From: Chryseomonas sp014190935 | GTDB lineage: Bacteria; Pseudomonadota; Gammaproteobacteria; Pseudomonadales; Pseudomonadaceae | Direction: 5' to 3' | Assembly (NCBI RefSeq): GCF_014190935.1 | Contig: NZ_JACHVV010000002.1 | Location: 930,001-994,000 of the forward strand | Length of the DNA stretch: 64,000 bases | Part shown: positions 46,930 to 56,843 of the stretch, in pieces | How the letters are laid out: every line of letters starts with the position of its first letter | Numbering within the stretch: position 1 is the first letter of the stretch | The notes under the pieces: model-generated | What the model saw: the letters and a program-made list of their open reading frames with translations, nothing else | Databases searched by the model: none | What the model was told of the DNA's origin: nothing | Made by a program: the position numbers and the translations under genes

Positions 46930-46968
46930 GACAAAGACCACCACAACTACAAGTCCAGGAGTCTGAGC

Positions 46969-48246
46969 GTGAAGATCAAACGGATCAAAGTCACCCCCAT
47001 CGCCTTTCGCGATGCCCCGCTGCTCAACGCCAGCGGTATCCACGAACCCTATGCGCTGAGATCCATCATCGAGGTGGAAGGCGACAACGGCCACATCGGC
47101 CTGGGCGAGAGCTATGGCGACGCCCCGGTGCTGGCGGTACTCAAGGCCATGGAAAGCAGCCTGGTCGGCCTTTCCGCCTGGGACCTCAACGGCCTGCGCG
47201 CCCGGGTGGTGACGACCGTCGCCAGCCTCGCCGGTGGCGTGGTGGCCGGCGCCGAGCTGGCGCCCGGCTCCCATCCCAGCAAGCAGGTGGCCAACGCCTA
47301 TTCCGCCTTCGAGGTGGCCTTCCTCGACCTGCAGGCGCGCTCCCTGGGCATTCCCCTGGTCGAATTGCTCGGCGGTGCGGTACGTCGCGAGGTGCCCTTC
47401 AGCGCCTACCTGTTCCTCAAGTACGCCGAGCATATCGATGCGCCCTACCCGCCCGATCGCTGGGGCGAAGCCATCAGCCCGGAGCAGGTGGTGGCTCAGG
47501 CGGCGCGGATGATCGAGGAGAACGGTTTCCAGAGCATCAAGCTCAAGGCCGGCACCCTGCTCGGTCCGGATCACGAGGCGGCCTGTATTAAGGCCCTGCG
47601 CCAGGCCTTCCCGGAAGCGCCGCTGCGTATCGACCCCAACGGCAACTGGTCGCTGGAAACGTCGCTGCGCATCGCCGAGGTGCTGAAGGACGATCTGCAG
47701 TACTACGAGGATCCGACCCCGGGCCTGGACGGCATGGCCGAACTGCACCGGCGCACCGGCATACCGCTGGCCACCAACATGGTGGTCACCGACTTCGACG
47801 AATTCCGCCGCAGCGTGGCCCAAAACAGCGTGCAGATCGTGCTTGCCGACCATCACTACTGGGGCGGGCTCAGGGACACCCAGATCCTCGCGCGGATGTG
47901 CGACACCTTTGGCCTGGGCGTCTCCATGCACTCCAACTCGCACCTGGGCATCAGCCTCATGGCCATGACCCACGTGGCCGCCGCGGTGCCCAACCTGGCC
48001 TATGCCTGCGATACCCACTATCCCTGGCAGGAAGAGGACGAAGAGGTCATCCAGGGCGGCAAGCTGCCGATCCGCAATGGCTGCGTGGCGCTCAGCGACG
48101 CCCCCGGCCTGGGCGTGGAACTGGACCAGGACCAGCTCGCCAAGCTGCACGAGCAGTTCCTCGCCATCGACATCCGCAGCCGCGACGACGTGCGCCAGAT
48201 GCGCAAGTACCAGCCGGACTGGGAAACCCGCAAGCCGCGTTTCTAG
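46969..48246 (+). CDS. gudD: Glucarate dehydratase family protein
   Basis: Enolase-superfamily acid-sugar dehydratase of 425 aa. It probably converts D-glucarate to 5-keto-4-deoxyglucarate in the cytoplasm. It shows TPIAFRDAPLLNASGIHEPYALRSIIEV, the KxK base motif SIKLKAGTLL, metal ligands in RIDPNGNWS, YYEDPTPG and ATNMVVTDF, and the catalytic His in MHSNSHLGISL. I chose the GTG at 46969, with AGGAG seven bases upstream and homology starting MKIKxIxVTPIAF. An ATG at 46924 lacks a ribosome site and lies in the palindrome. Transporter and dehydratase partners of the pathway are not in the window, so galactarate or a related substrate remains possible. Confidence 0.88.
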   Translation: MKIKRIKVTPIAFRDAPLLNASGIHEPYALRSIIEVEGDNGHIGLGESYGDAPVLAVLKAMESSLVGLSAWDLNGLRARVVTTVASLAGGVVAGAELAPGSHPSKQVANAYSAFEVAFLDLQARSLGIPLVELLGGAVRREVPFSAYLFLKYAEHIDAPYPPDRWGEAISPEQVVAQAARMIEENGFQSIKLKAGTLLGPDHEAACIKALRQAFPEAPLRIDPNGNWSLETSLRIAEVLKDDLQYYEDPTPGLDGMAELHRRTGIPLATNMVVTDFDEFRRSVAQNSVQIVLADHHYWGGLRDTQILARMCDTFGLGVSMHSNSHLGISLMAMTHVAAAVPNLAYACDTHYPWQEEDEEVIQGGKLPIRNGCVALSDAPGLGVELDQDQLAKLHEQFLAIDIRSRDDVRQMRKYQPDWETRKPRF

Positions 48247-48271
48247 GTCTTAGCCCCCTCTTCCAGGCCCC

Positions 48272-48299
48272 TGACGACCGGCTCTCCCGCCGGCCGTCA
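48272..48299 (+). terminator. Hairpin after gudD
   Basis: An 11-position stem TGACGACCGGC/GCCGGCCGTCA with one A-C mismatch and loop TCTCCC, 26 bases after the gudD stop. It has no T-tract and is a weak terminator at best. Confidence 0.4.
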
Positions 48300-48327
48300 A
48301 CGGCTCCGCTTCCCGGCGTCGCGGTTG

Positions 48328-48333
48328 TACAAT
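48328..48333 (+). promoter_or_regulatory. Candidate -10 box of bglX
   Basis: TACAAT matches the sigma-70 -10 consensus at five of six positions and lies 60 bases before the bglX ATG. It overlaps the palindrome TTGTACAA. No convincing -35 is present, so an activator may be required. Confidence 0.35.
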
Positions 48334-48393
48334 CCCCTCGGCACAAGGGTGCCCAAGAACAACGAGAAAGTACGCACAGGGAATTGGGGGACG

Positions 48394-50673
48394 ATGTTGA
48401 ACGCACCACGCCTCACCGCACTCATGCTCGGCCTGGGACTGGCGGTCAGCGCCACCCTCGCCCCGGCGCAGAATCAGGATCCGGCTCGCGCCTACGTCGA
48501 CGCCCTGCTGGCGAAGATGACCCTGGAAGAGAAGATCGGCCAGCTCAATCTGGTGAGCGTCGGGCCGGACTATCCCAAGGAAGCCATCATGGCGGACATC
48601 CGCGCCAGCAAGGTGGGCGCCATGTTCAACACCGTGACCCGCCCCGACATCCGCCAGATGCAGGACCAGGTCGTGCACAGCCGGTTGAAGATCCCGCTGT
48701 TCTATGCCTATGACGTCATCCACGGCATGCGCACCATCTTCCCCATCAACCTGGGCCTGGCCAGCACCTGGAATCTCGACGCCATCGCCACCAGCGGGCG
48801 CATCTCCGCGCGGGAAGCGGCGGCCGATGGACTCGACCTGACCTTTTCCCCCACCGTCGACGTCACCCGCGAACCGCGCTGGGGCCGTGCCTCGGAAACC
48901 TTCGGCGAAGACACCTGGCTGACCTCGCGCATCGGCGCCACCCTGGTGCACGCCTACCAGGGCAACGATCTGCGCGCCCCCGACAGCCTCATGGCCAGCA
49001 TCAAGCACTTCGGCGGCTACGGCGCCGTGGAAGCCGGCCGCGACTACAGCAACGTCGACATGAGTCCGCAGCGGCTGATGCAGGACTACCTGCCGCCCTA
49101 TCGCGCCGCCGCCGAGGCCGGTGCCGGGGCGGTGATGGTGGCGCTGAACAGCATCAACGGCGTCCCGGCCACGGCCAATCGCTGGCTGCTGCAGGACCTG
49201 CTGCGCAAGGACTGGAACTACAAGGGCCTGCTGATCAGCGACCACGGCGCCATCAACGAACTGGTGCTGCACGGGGTGGCCAAGGACACCCGCGACGCCG
49301 CCGAGCAGGCGCTCAAGGCCGGCGTCGAGCTGAACATGCACGACGACGTCTATGGCAAGCAGCTGCCCGCCCTGCTGGCCGCCGGCAAGGTGACCCAGGC
49401 CGAGATCGACCAGGCCGTGCGCGACATGCTGCTGACCAAGTACCACCTGGGTCTGTTCGACGATCCCTATCGCCGCCTGCAGGGCCAGGACCCGACCGAC
49501 ACCAATGCCGAATCGCGGCTGCACCGCGCCGAGGCGCGCCAGGTGGCCCGCGAGAGCCTGGTGCTGCTGAAGAACGAAAAGGCCGTGCTGCCGCTGCGCA
49601 AGGGCGCCACCCTGGCGGTGGTCGGTCCGCTGGCCGACAGTCCGCGCGACGTCATGGGCAACTGGTCCGCCGCCGGCGTGGCCGCCCAGGCCGTCTCCAT
49701 CCGCCGCGGCCTAGAAAACGCCGTGGCCGGTCAGGGCAAGGTGCTCTATGCCAAGGGCGCCAACCTGCTGGACGACCGCGATGTGCTGGCCTACCTGAAT
49801 TCCTACGAACCGGCGGTCGCGGTGGATCCGCGCAGCGCCAGCGAACTGATCGCCGAAGCCGTGGCCACCGCGCGCCAGGCCGAGGTGGTGGTGGCCGTGG
49901 TCGGCGAGTCCCAGGGCATGGCCCACGAGGCCTCCAGCCGCGCCCGCATCAGCGTCCCCGACACCCAGCGCGAGCTGATCAAGGCGCTCAAGGCCACCGG
50001 CAAGCCGCTGGTGCTGGTGCTGATGAACGGCCGACCGCTGGCGCTGGAATGGGAACAGGAGCAGGCCAGTGCGCTGCTGGAAGCCTGGTTCCCCGGCACC
50101 GAAGGCGGCAACGCCGTGGCCGATGTGCTGTTCGGCGACCACAACCCCTCCGGCAAGCTGACCATGACCTTTCCCCGTGAAGTGGGCCAGGTGCCGCTGT
50201 ACTACAACCACCTGAGCAGCGGCCGCCCCTTCGATGCGGCCAAGCCGAACAAGTACACCTCGCGCTACTTCGACATCGTCAACGGTCCGCTCTACCCCTT
50301 CGGCTATGGCCTGAGCTACACCACCTTCGACGTCTCGGCGCCACAGCTGTCCAGCGCCACCCTGAAGCAGGGCGACACCCTGACCGCCAGGGTCACGGTC
50401 AAGAACACCGGCAACCGCGCCGGCGCCACCGTGGTGCAGCTCTACCTGCACGACGTGACCGCCTCCCTGGCGCGACCAGTCAAGGAGCTCAAGGGCTTCC
50501 AGAAGGTGATGCTGCAACCGGGCGAGAGTCGCGAGCTGGACTTCCCCATCACCGAGGCGGACCTGCGCTTCTACAACAACGACCTCAAGCTGGTCTCGGA
50601 ACCGGGCGAATTCAAGGTGATGGTCGGCCTGGATTCGGAGCGGGTGCGCGAGGGGAGTTTCACGCTGTTGTAG
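48394..50673 (+). CDS. bglX: Periplasmic beta-glucosidase BglX
   Basis: Glycoside hydrolase family 3 beta-glucosidase of 759 aa, exported to the periplasm. The signal peptide is MLNAPRLTALMLGLGLAVSATLAPAQ. The GH3 N-domain has IPLFYAYDVIHGMRTIFPINLG, VDVTREPRWGRASETFGEDTWL and the nucleophile Asp in GLLISDHGAI. The C-terminal domain (VLLKNEKAVLPLRKGATLAVVGPLA) and fibronectin-III-like end (VTVKNTGNRAGATVVQLYLHD) complete the family layout. The ATG at 48394 has GGGGG five bases upstream. It may process beta-glucans, including periplasmic ones. Confidence 0.95.
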   Translation: MLNAPRLTALMLGLGLAVSATLAPAQNQDPARAYVDALLAKMTLEEKIGQLNLVSVGPDYPKEAIMADIRASKVGAMFNTVTRPDIRQMQDQVVHSRLKIPLFYAYDVIHGMRTIFPINLGLASTWNLDAIATSGRISAREAAADGLDLTFSPTVDVTREPRWGRASETFGEDTWLTSRIGATLVHAYQGNDLRAPDSLMASIKHFGGYGAVEAGRDYSNVDMSPQRLMQDYLPPYRAAAEAGAGAVMVALNSINGVPATANRWLLQDLLRKDWNYKGLLISDHGAINELVLHGVAKDTRDAAEQALKAGVELNMHDDVYGKQLPALLAAGKVTQAEIDQAVRDMLLTKYHLGLFDDPYRRLQGQDPTDTNAESRLHRAEARQVARESLVLLKNEKAVLPLRKGATLAVVGPLADSPRDVMGNWSAAGVAAQAVSIRRGLENAVAGQGKVLYAKGANLLDDRDVLAYLNSYEPAVAVDPRSASELIAEAVATARQAEVVVAVVGESQGMAHEASSRARISVPDTQRELIKALKATGKPLVLVLMNGRPLALEWEQEQASALLEAWFPGTEGGNAVADVLFGDHNPSGKLTMTFPREVGQVPLYYNHLSSGRPFDAAKPNKYTSRYFDIVNGPLYPFGYGLSYTTFDVSAPQLSSATLKQGDTLTARVTVKNTGNRAGATVVQLYLHDVTASLARPVKELKGFQKVMLQPGESRELDFPITEADLRFYNNDLKLVSEPGEFKVMVGLDSERVREGSFTLL

Positions 50674-51124
50674 GAGGTTCGGCCCTTACCCCAGCCCTCT
50701 CCCAAGGGGAGAGGGGGTAAAAGCGTGCAGCTCGATGCCCCCTTGCCTTCCTGCCGGCCCTCACCCCAACCCCCTCCCGAGGGAAGCCTGCTGATAGATG
50801 CCACCGCCTCCCTTCGCACCTTTGCCGCCCCCTCTCCCTCCGGGAGAGGGTTGGGGTGAGGGACAGGGTGCGCGCCTTGAGTCCGAACCGTTGGGCTTCG
50901 CTGGCGCTCAACCCAACCTACAGGACCCGTAGGTTGGGTTGAGGCGGCTCCATCGCCGAAGCCCAACGAATCGAACCAGGCCTCGTAGCGGCTGGATCCG
51001 ATCGTCGCCACCGCGGAATGACGAGGGTTCGCCACAGGCCTTGCCACCACCACGCTGGCGAGCAGAATCGCGGCCGATCAAGTCCCTGCCCTTATTACCG
51101 CCTGTTATACGCGGGCAACGACTT

Positions 51125-51139
51125 GCTCTAGGCTAGAGC
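51125..51139. promoter_or_regulatory. Perfect palindrome upstream of LysR gene
   Basis: GCTCTAG-G-CTAGAGC is a 15-base perfect inverted repeat about 45-58 bases before the LysR ATG. It is flanked by GTTATAC (51104-51110) and its reverse complement GTATAAC (51167-51173). These are candidate operator and autoregulation sites. Confidence 0.45.
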
Positions 51140-51163
51140 CTCCGGGATCAACCATAAGCAACC

Positions 51164-51175
51164 GCGGTATAACGG
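51164..51175. promoter_or_regulatory. GCGGTATAAC motif before LysR gene
   Basis: GCGGTATAACGG ends seven bases before the LysR ATG. The first ten bases recur exactly at 56715-56724 upstream of the Fe-ADH operon. With the inverted copy GTTATAC at 51104 it could be the LysR binding site used for autoregulation. Confidence 0.4.
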
Positions 51176-51182
51176 TCGGTCA

Positions 51183-52121
51183 ATGAAGAATCTTGCCAGC
51201 CTCAACACCATCATGTCGCGCCTGCATGCCAAGCAGCTGCGCCTGCTCATCGCCCTGGCGGAAAAGGGTTCGCTGCTCAATGCCGCGGAAGGCCTGGGGC
51301 TCACTCAGCCAGGCGCCAGCAAGGCGCTCAAGGAACTGGAGTCCGCCCTCGGAGTGGAGTTGTTCCTGCGCACCAATCGCGGCCTGCTGCCGACCCCGGC
51401 AGGTACCTGCGCCATTCGCTTCGCCCGGCTGATCCAGGCCGACCTGGACAATCTGCGCCTCGAACTCCACGCCATCGCCAGCGGTTCGGGCGGCAAGCTG
51501 GCCATCGGCACCATCATGGGCGCCGTGCCCCTGCTCACCCATGCCATCTCGCGGCTGCTGGAATTGCAGCCGCGGCTGTCCATCGAGGTGGTGGAAGACA
51601 CCAGCACCACCCTGCTCGGCCTGATCGACCAGGGACGGCTGGACGCGGCCATCTGTCGCCTGTCGGTGAGCGAGCGGCCGGAAAGCTACGACGCCCTGGT
51701 CATCAAGGACGAGTCCCTCGCGGTCATCGCCCATGCCTCTCATCCGGCCGCCCAGCGCGAGCGGGTCGAGCTGCGGGATCTCTCGGACAGTCGCTGGGTG
51801 GTCTATCGGGCCAACATGCCCATGAGACGCACCCTGGAACACGAATTCTTCGAGGCGCAGCTGCCCTTTCCCCTGCACCTGATCGAGACCACCTCGGCGC
51901 TGACCACCCTATCGCTGCTGAGCCGCAATCCGCGACTGGTGGCGCTGGTCTCGGTCGAGGTGGCGGACTACGTCTGCCAGCACGGCCTGGTCAGTCGCCT
52001 GCCGCTGCAGCTCAGATCCCATAGTGAACCCTATGAGCTGGTCTCGCGGCGCAGCGCCCAGCAGAATCCGGCGTTCGCGCTGCTGGTGGAGTCGCTCTAC
52101 GCGATCCAGCAGGAGGACTGA
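51183..52121 (+). CDS. LysR-family transcriptional regulator
   Basis: LysR-type regulator of 312 aa. The winged helix is LRLLIALAEKGSLLNAAEGLGLTQPGASKALKELE (QPGASKALKELE is the recognition helix). The effector domain starts about residue 100 (GGKLAIGTIMGAVPLLTHAI) and resembles the GbpR-type group. It converges on dld with an 18-base gap, so it is not in the usual divergent position. A shared GCGGTATAAC motif nonetheless suggests that it controls the Fe-ADH/MFS/Dld operon. Confidence 0.92.
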   Translation: MKNLASLNTIMSRLHAKQLRLLIALAEKGSLLNAAEGLGLTQPGASKALKELESALGVELFLRTNRGLLPTPAGTCAIRFARLIQADLDNLRLELHAIASGSGGKLAIGTIMGAVPLLTHAISRLLELQPRLSIEVVEDTSTTLLGLIDQGRLDAAICRLSVSERPESYDALVIKDESLAVIAHASHPAAQRERVELRDLSDSRWVVYRANMPMRRTLEHEFFEAQLPFPLHLIETTSALTTLSLLSRNPRLVALVSVEVADYVCQHGLVSRLPLQLRSHSEPYELVSRRSAQQNPAFALLVESLYAIQQED

Positions 52122-52143
52122 GCGGCCCCGCACTCCCGCTCAG
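52118..52143. terminator. Hairpin spanning two convergent stop codons
   Basis: CTGAGCGG/CCGCTCAG forms an 8-bp stem with a 10-base loop. It covers the LysR and dld stop codons, which are only 18 bases apart. No T-tract is present, so it is a possible but weak bidirectional terminator. Confidence 0.35.
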
Positions 52144-53909
52144 GGCGTGCGACTCGTCTCCGCAGGCGCCGCTCGGGCCGCCTTCGCCGCCGCGGCGATG
52201 GCATCACCGGCGTGCGCGGCGCAGCAGTTTTCCTGCCAGCGATGGCGCCGCGTCAGCTGCCCGATGCCCGGATTGAAGGCGTTGGTCGGATCGAGCTGGC
52301 GATAGTGCCGCTCCAGTTCCGGCGCCGCGGCGTAGAGGTGACCGACATTGTGCTCGGCGGGATAACGCGCGCCGCGGGCATCCAGCAGGGCCAGCAGGCG
52401 ACGCTTGAGCGCCGCGCAGTCCCGGCCCTTCTTCACCAGGTATTCCTGGTGCAGCACGTGGCAGAAGAAGTGCCCGCAATACATGGTCACCTCGATCTGC
52501 TCCGCCAGCTCCGGAGGCAGGGTCTCGAACCAGTCCTGGGCATTGCGCGGCAGGGCGATGTCCAGGGCGAGGATGTCTTCCACGGTGTCCCGGTGCACCG
52601 CCCGGTAGCGATTCATGGCATTGCCGACCGCGAAGCGATTGAGGAAGGCGGCGTTGCCCTCCTCCGCGTCGCACTCGATGAAGTCCGCGTCGGCGCTGGG
52701 TAGCCAGGACTGCAGATAGGCGCGGGCCTCGTCGATGCCGTCTTCGCCCATCTTCAGCAGCAGGTGATGCTCGAAGCGCGAGGCAAAGGCGTTGAGGCGC
52801 GCCGGCAGATGCTCCGGCAAGGGCGCGGCGAGCCGTTGCAGCAGGCGATCGCCGAGCTGGGCACCCAGGCCCAGGCGTTCGCTCAGGGCATCGAAGCGGG
52901 TCTTCCAGCCGAAGGCTTGGGGCACCCGTTGCGCGCCACAGCGCTGGATGAACAAGAACAGGTCCTTGCCGTAGGTACGACTGAGTTCATAGGCCGTGCG
53001 GTGCATGTATTCGCCGGCGATGGGCAGCTGGGCGAAGTTGACCAGGATGTGCCGGCGGATGGCTTCCAGATCGGCGGCCCGGTTGGAGCCGATATAGAAC
53101 ACCCGGGTGTTGCGATCGGCGGCAAAGGTATCCAGGCGCAGGGCGAACACGGCGATCTTGCCCGCCGAACCCGAAGCCTCGTAGAGCCGCCGCGGATCGG
53201 CGTTGTAGCGCGCCGGGGTGGCCGAGGCCACGTCGCGGACATGGCGGGCGTATTCGCGATCGGAGGCCATGGCGCCGGCCGGGTCCTGCACGACGCTGTC
53301 GTCGAAGCGGCCCTCGTCGAGCCGGGCGAGGATCTCCTCGGGGCTGTCGCCCAAGGCCAGGCCCAGGTGGTTGACCAGTTGCAGGTGCCCGGCTTCGTCG
53401 ATGCGGGCGAACAGCGACAGCTGGGTAAAGGCCGGTCCGCGGCGGATCAGCGAGCCGCCGGAATTGTTGCAGACGCCACCGGTGACGGAGGCGCCGATGC
53501 AGGTCGAGCCGATCACCGAATGCGGCTCGCGCCCCAGGGGTTTCAGCGTCGTCTCCAGCTGACTCAGGGTCACACCCGGCTGGGACAGCACCTGCTCGCC
53601 CTGGCGCAGCAGGGCCAGGCGGGTCAGGCGCAGGGTGTTGATCAGCACCACCGGCCGGTCGTAGCCCTCGGCCACCGGGGTGGAGCCGCCGGTCAGGCCG
53701 GTGTTGGCCGCCTGACAGATGATGATGGTTCCGGCGCTGTGGCAGCGCTGCAACACGCGCCACAGCTCCAGCAGGGTGCCGGGCTGCACCACGGCGAGCA
53801 CCGCCCCGCCGCCATAGCGGATCCCCAGGCGGAAGCGCCGGGTCGCGGCGTCGCCCTGCAGGACATGGCGCCGTCCGACGATGGTGTGCAACTCGCTGAC
53901 CAGATCCAT
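52140..53909 (-). CDS. dld: Quinone-dependent D-lactate dehydrogenase
   Basis: Membrane-associated FAD enzyme of 589 aa that oxidises D-lactate to pyruvate and passes electrons to quinone. The FAD-binding part has PGTLLELWRVLQRC, ICQAANTGLTGGSTP and SVIGSTCIGASVTGGVCNNSGGSLIRRGPA (key: GGVCNNSGG). The C-terminal membrane-binding part contains HNVGHLY and LDPTNAFNPGIGQLTRRHRW. The length is close to E. coli Dld. It is the last gene of the minus-strand operon Fe-ADH, MFS, dld. Confidence 0.94.
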   Translation of the reverse strand: MDLVSELHTIVGRRHVLQGDAATRRFRLGIRYGGGAVLAVVQPGTLLELWRVLQRCHSAGTIIICQAANTGLTGGSTPVAEGYDRPVVLINTLRLTRLALLRQGEQVLSQPGVTLSQLETTLKPLGREPHSVIGSTCIGASVTGGVCNNSGGSLIRRGPAFTQLSLFARIDEAGHLQLVNHLGLALGDSPEEILARLDEGRFDDSVVQDPAGAMASDREYARHVRDVASATPARYNADPRRLYEASGSAGKIAVFALRLDTFAADRNTRVFYIGSNRAADLEAIRRHILVNFAQLPIAGEYMHRTAYELSRTYGKDLFLFIQRCGAQRVPQAFGWKTRFDALSERLGLGAQLGDRLLQRLAAPLPEHLPARLNAFASRFEHHLLLKMGEDGIDEARAYLQSWLPSADADFIECDAEEGNAAFLNRFAVGNAMNRYRAVHRDTVEDILALDIALPRNAQDWFETLPPELAEQIEVTMYCGHFFCHVLHQEYLVKKGRDCAALKRRLLALLDARGARYPAEHNVGHLYAAAPELERHYRQLDPTNAFNPGIGQLTRRHRWQENCCAAHAGDAIAAAAKAARAAPAETSRTP

Positions 53910-53989
53910 GACGTCCTCTTCACTGACAAGGAAAGCGGAAGCGAAGGATGATCCCTTCCGCTCGAAAACGCGCGGCTATCCCGGCGTGG

Positions 53990-55333
53990 CTACTCGGCCA
54001 GCAGCCCGGTAGTCGAAGGCGCGGGCCGGCGGGTCACCCACAGCATCAGCGCCGCGCACCCCAGCAGGCAACCCCCGAGCAACATCAGCCCCCCTTGCGC
54101 CGAACCGAACAGGGTGGTCAGCAAGCCCAGCAGGTAGGGCCCGGCGAAGCCGCCCAGGTTGCCGAAGGAGTTGATGATGGCGATACCGGCCGCGGCCGCG
54201 GCGCCCTGGAGGAAGGCCCCGGGCAGCCCCCAGAACAGCGCGATGGCGCTCAGGCTGCCACCCACGGCGAAGGCGACACCCAGGATCATCAGCAGCAGGT
54301 GCTGGGAAAAGGCCGCGCAGAGGATCAGGCCGATGCCGGCCAGCACCGACATCAGGGCGCCATAGCCACGCTGGTTACCGGTGCGCTGGGCCTGGCGGGT
54401 GATCCAGACCATGGTCGCCGCGCCGAACACATAGGGGATGGCGGTGATGAGGCCGATGTCCAGGACCGAGGCCACCCCGGCGTTCCTGATGATGGTCGGC
54501 ACCCAGAAATTGATGCCGTAGTTGCCGAGCATCAGCAGGACGTAGATGCCGGTCAGCAGCCAGATGATGGGCAGGGCATACAGGCGCTTGAGGGCGATGC
54601 GGGGCTTTTCCGCGGCCTCCACGGCGAGGCGCCGGGTGAGCTCGGCCTTTTCCTGCTCGTTTAGCCAGCGGGCGTCCTGGATGCCGTTGTCCAGCAGCCA
54701 GAGCACCACCACCCCGACCACCACGGCCGGCACCGCCTCGATGACGAACATCCACTGCCAGCCCGCCAGCAGGCTGCTGGTGCCCATGTAGTACATGATG
54801 GCGCCGCTGAGCGGACCACCGAAGATGAAGGACACCGGATTGCCGAGGATGACGATGGCCATCATGCGGCTGTGCAGCGCCGCGGGAAACCAGTAGGTCA
54901 GGTAGAGAATGACCCCGGGAAAGAAGCCCGCCTCGCAGACGCCGAGCAGGAATCTCAGGCCATAGAAGAGCAGCTCGTGGCTGATGCCCAGCCACTGGGC
55001 GATGGGCCCGGTGAAGGCCATCAACGACGAGACCAGGCCCCAGGTGATCATGATGCGCGCGATCCACAGCTTGGCACCGACGCGATGCAGCATCAGGTTG
55101 CTGGGGACCTCGAAGATGAAGTAGCCGATGAAGAAGATGCCGGCGCCCAGGCCATAGGCCGCGTCGGACATGCCGAGGTCGCTGAGCATGGCGAGCTTGG
55201 CGAAGCCGACGTTGACCCGATCGAGATAGGCGATGATGTAACCGAGCAGCAGCAGCGGCAACACGCGCCAGGCGACCTTGCGATAGAGCGGATCGAACTG
55301 CACCGGGGATGCGGCGGTACTGGGATGGGCCAT
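53990..55333 (-). CDS. MFS transporter, anion:cation symporter type
   Basis: Inner-membrane transporter of 447 aa with twelve helices. The signature YLDRVNVGFAKLAM after helix 1 and LGVCEAGFFPGVILYLTYWFP in helix 4 are typical of the ACS (tartrate/phthalate/galactonate) MFS family, which imports organic anions with protons. A long cytoplasmic loop (DARWLNEQEKAELTRRLAVEAAEKP) also fits. Its position between Fe-ADH and D-lactate dehydrogenase suggests uptake of a hydroxyacid. The exact substrate is unknown. Confidence 0.9.
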   Translation of the reverse strand: MAHPSTAASPVQFDPLYRKVAWRVLPLLLLGYIIAYLDRVNVGFAKLAMLSDLGMSDAAYGLGAGIFFIGYFIFEVPSNLMLHRVGAKLWIARIMITWGLVSSLMAFTGPIAQWLGISHELLFYGLRFLLGVCEAGFFPGVILYLTYWFPAALHSRMMAIVILGNPVSFIFGGPLSGAIMYYMGTSSLLAGWQWMFVIEAVPAVVVGVVVLWLLDNGIQDARWLNEQEKAELTRRLAVEAAEKPRIALKRLYALPIIWLLTGIYVLLMLGNYGINFWVPTIIRNAGVASVLDIGLITAIPYVFGAATMVWITRQAQRTGNQRGYGALMSVLAGIGLILCAAFSQHLLLMILGVAFAVGGSLSAIALFWGLPGAFLQGAAAAAGIAIINSFGNLGGFAGPYLLGLLTTLFGSAQGGLMLLGGCLLGCAALMLWVTRRPAPSTTGLLAE

Positions 55334-55494
55334 GATGTTTCGCGTCCTTTAATTGTTGTGATTGTCGCGCGGGTCTTGCAGAACGGTCGTCGCTCAGCCG
55401 CAGCCCAGTGCCCGCCCGGAACGGTATCGAGGCGCGAGGCGGGACGGCGGACGACGCTGCAGCGGAAGGGCTTGCCGCTACGCAAGCCAGGGCC

Positions 55495-56631
<1,137 letters not shown>

Positions 56632-56714
56632 GACCCGTCCTGTTATTCTTGAAATTGATAGACGGCCCGACTATAGCGAGGCGCTTCCGCGCCAAATACT
56701 GAGAGGTAGCGATA

Positions 56715-56726
56715 GCGGTATAACCG
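56715..56726. promoter_or_regulatory. GCGGTATAAC motif upstream of Fe-ADH operon
   Basis: GCGGTATAACCG lies about 85 bases upstream of the Fe-ADH ATG, in the gap shared with the divergent nitrilase-family gene. The first ten bases are identical to 51164-51173 in front of the LysR gene. Candidate LysR operator. Confidence 0.4.
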
Positions 56727-56843
56727 GGAGGCAACCCAGCCTGTTCGGGTGGCGCCGCCTATCGTTGCCTTCCTGCCGGACGCCCTACCCACAGCGATGG
56801 CCGGGCCCGCTCTCCCGGGCGCTTGCCGCTTTCTGGAGTCTCG

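Larger units (their letters stand above)
50674..51182. repeat. Mosaic intergenic repeat block, third location, plus LysR promoter region
   Basis: No gene is supported in this 509-bp gap. Its first part (50685-50870) has three related hairpin modules of the CCCTCTCCC...GGGAGAGGG type with flanking TTACCCCAGCC, CTCACCCCAACC or TTGGGGTGAGG. At 50891-50966 is a complete nested inverted repeat: outer arms TTGGGCTTCG/CGAAGCCCAA and inner arms CTCAACCCAACCTAC (50907-50921)/GTAGGTTGGGTTGAG (50929-50943). From about 51095 the sequence is the regulatory region of the LysR gene. Confidence 0.85.

Noticed and set aside
46924..46968. Upstream ATG start for glucarate dehydratase
   Set aside because: No ribosome site, it overlaps a perfect operator-like palindrome, and family homology begins at the GTG at 46969 with AGGAG upstream.
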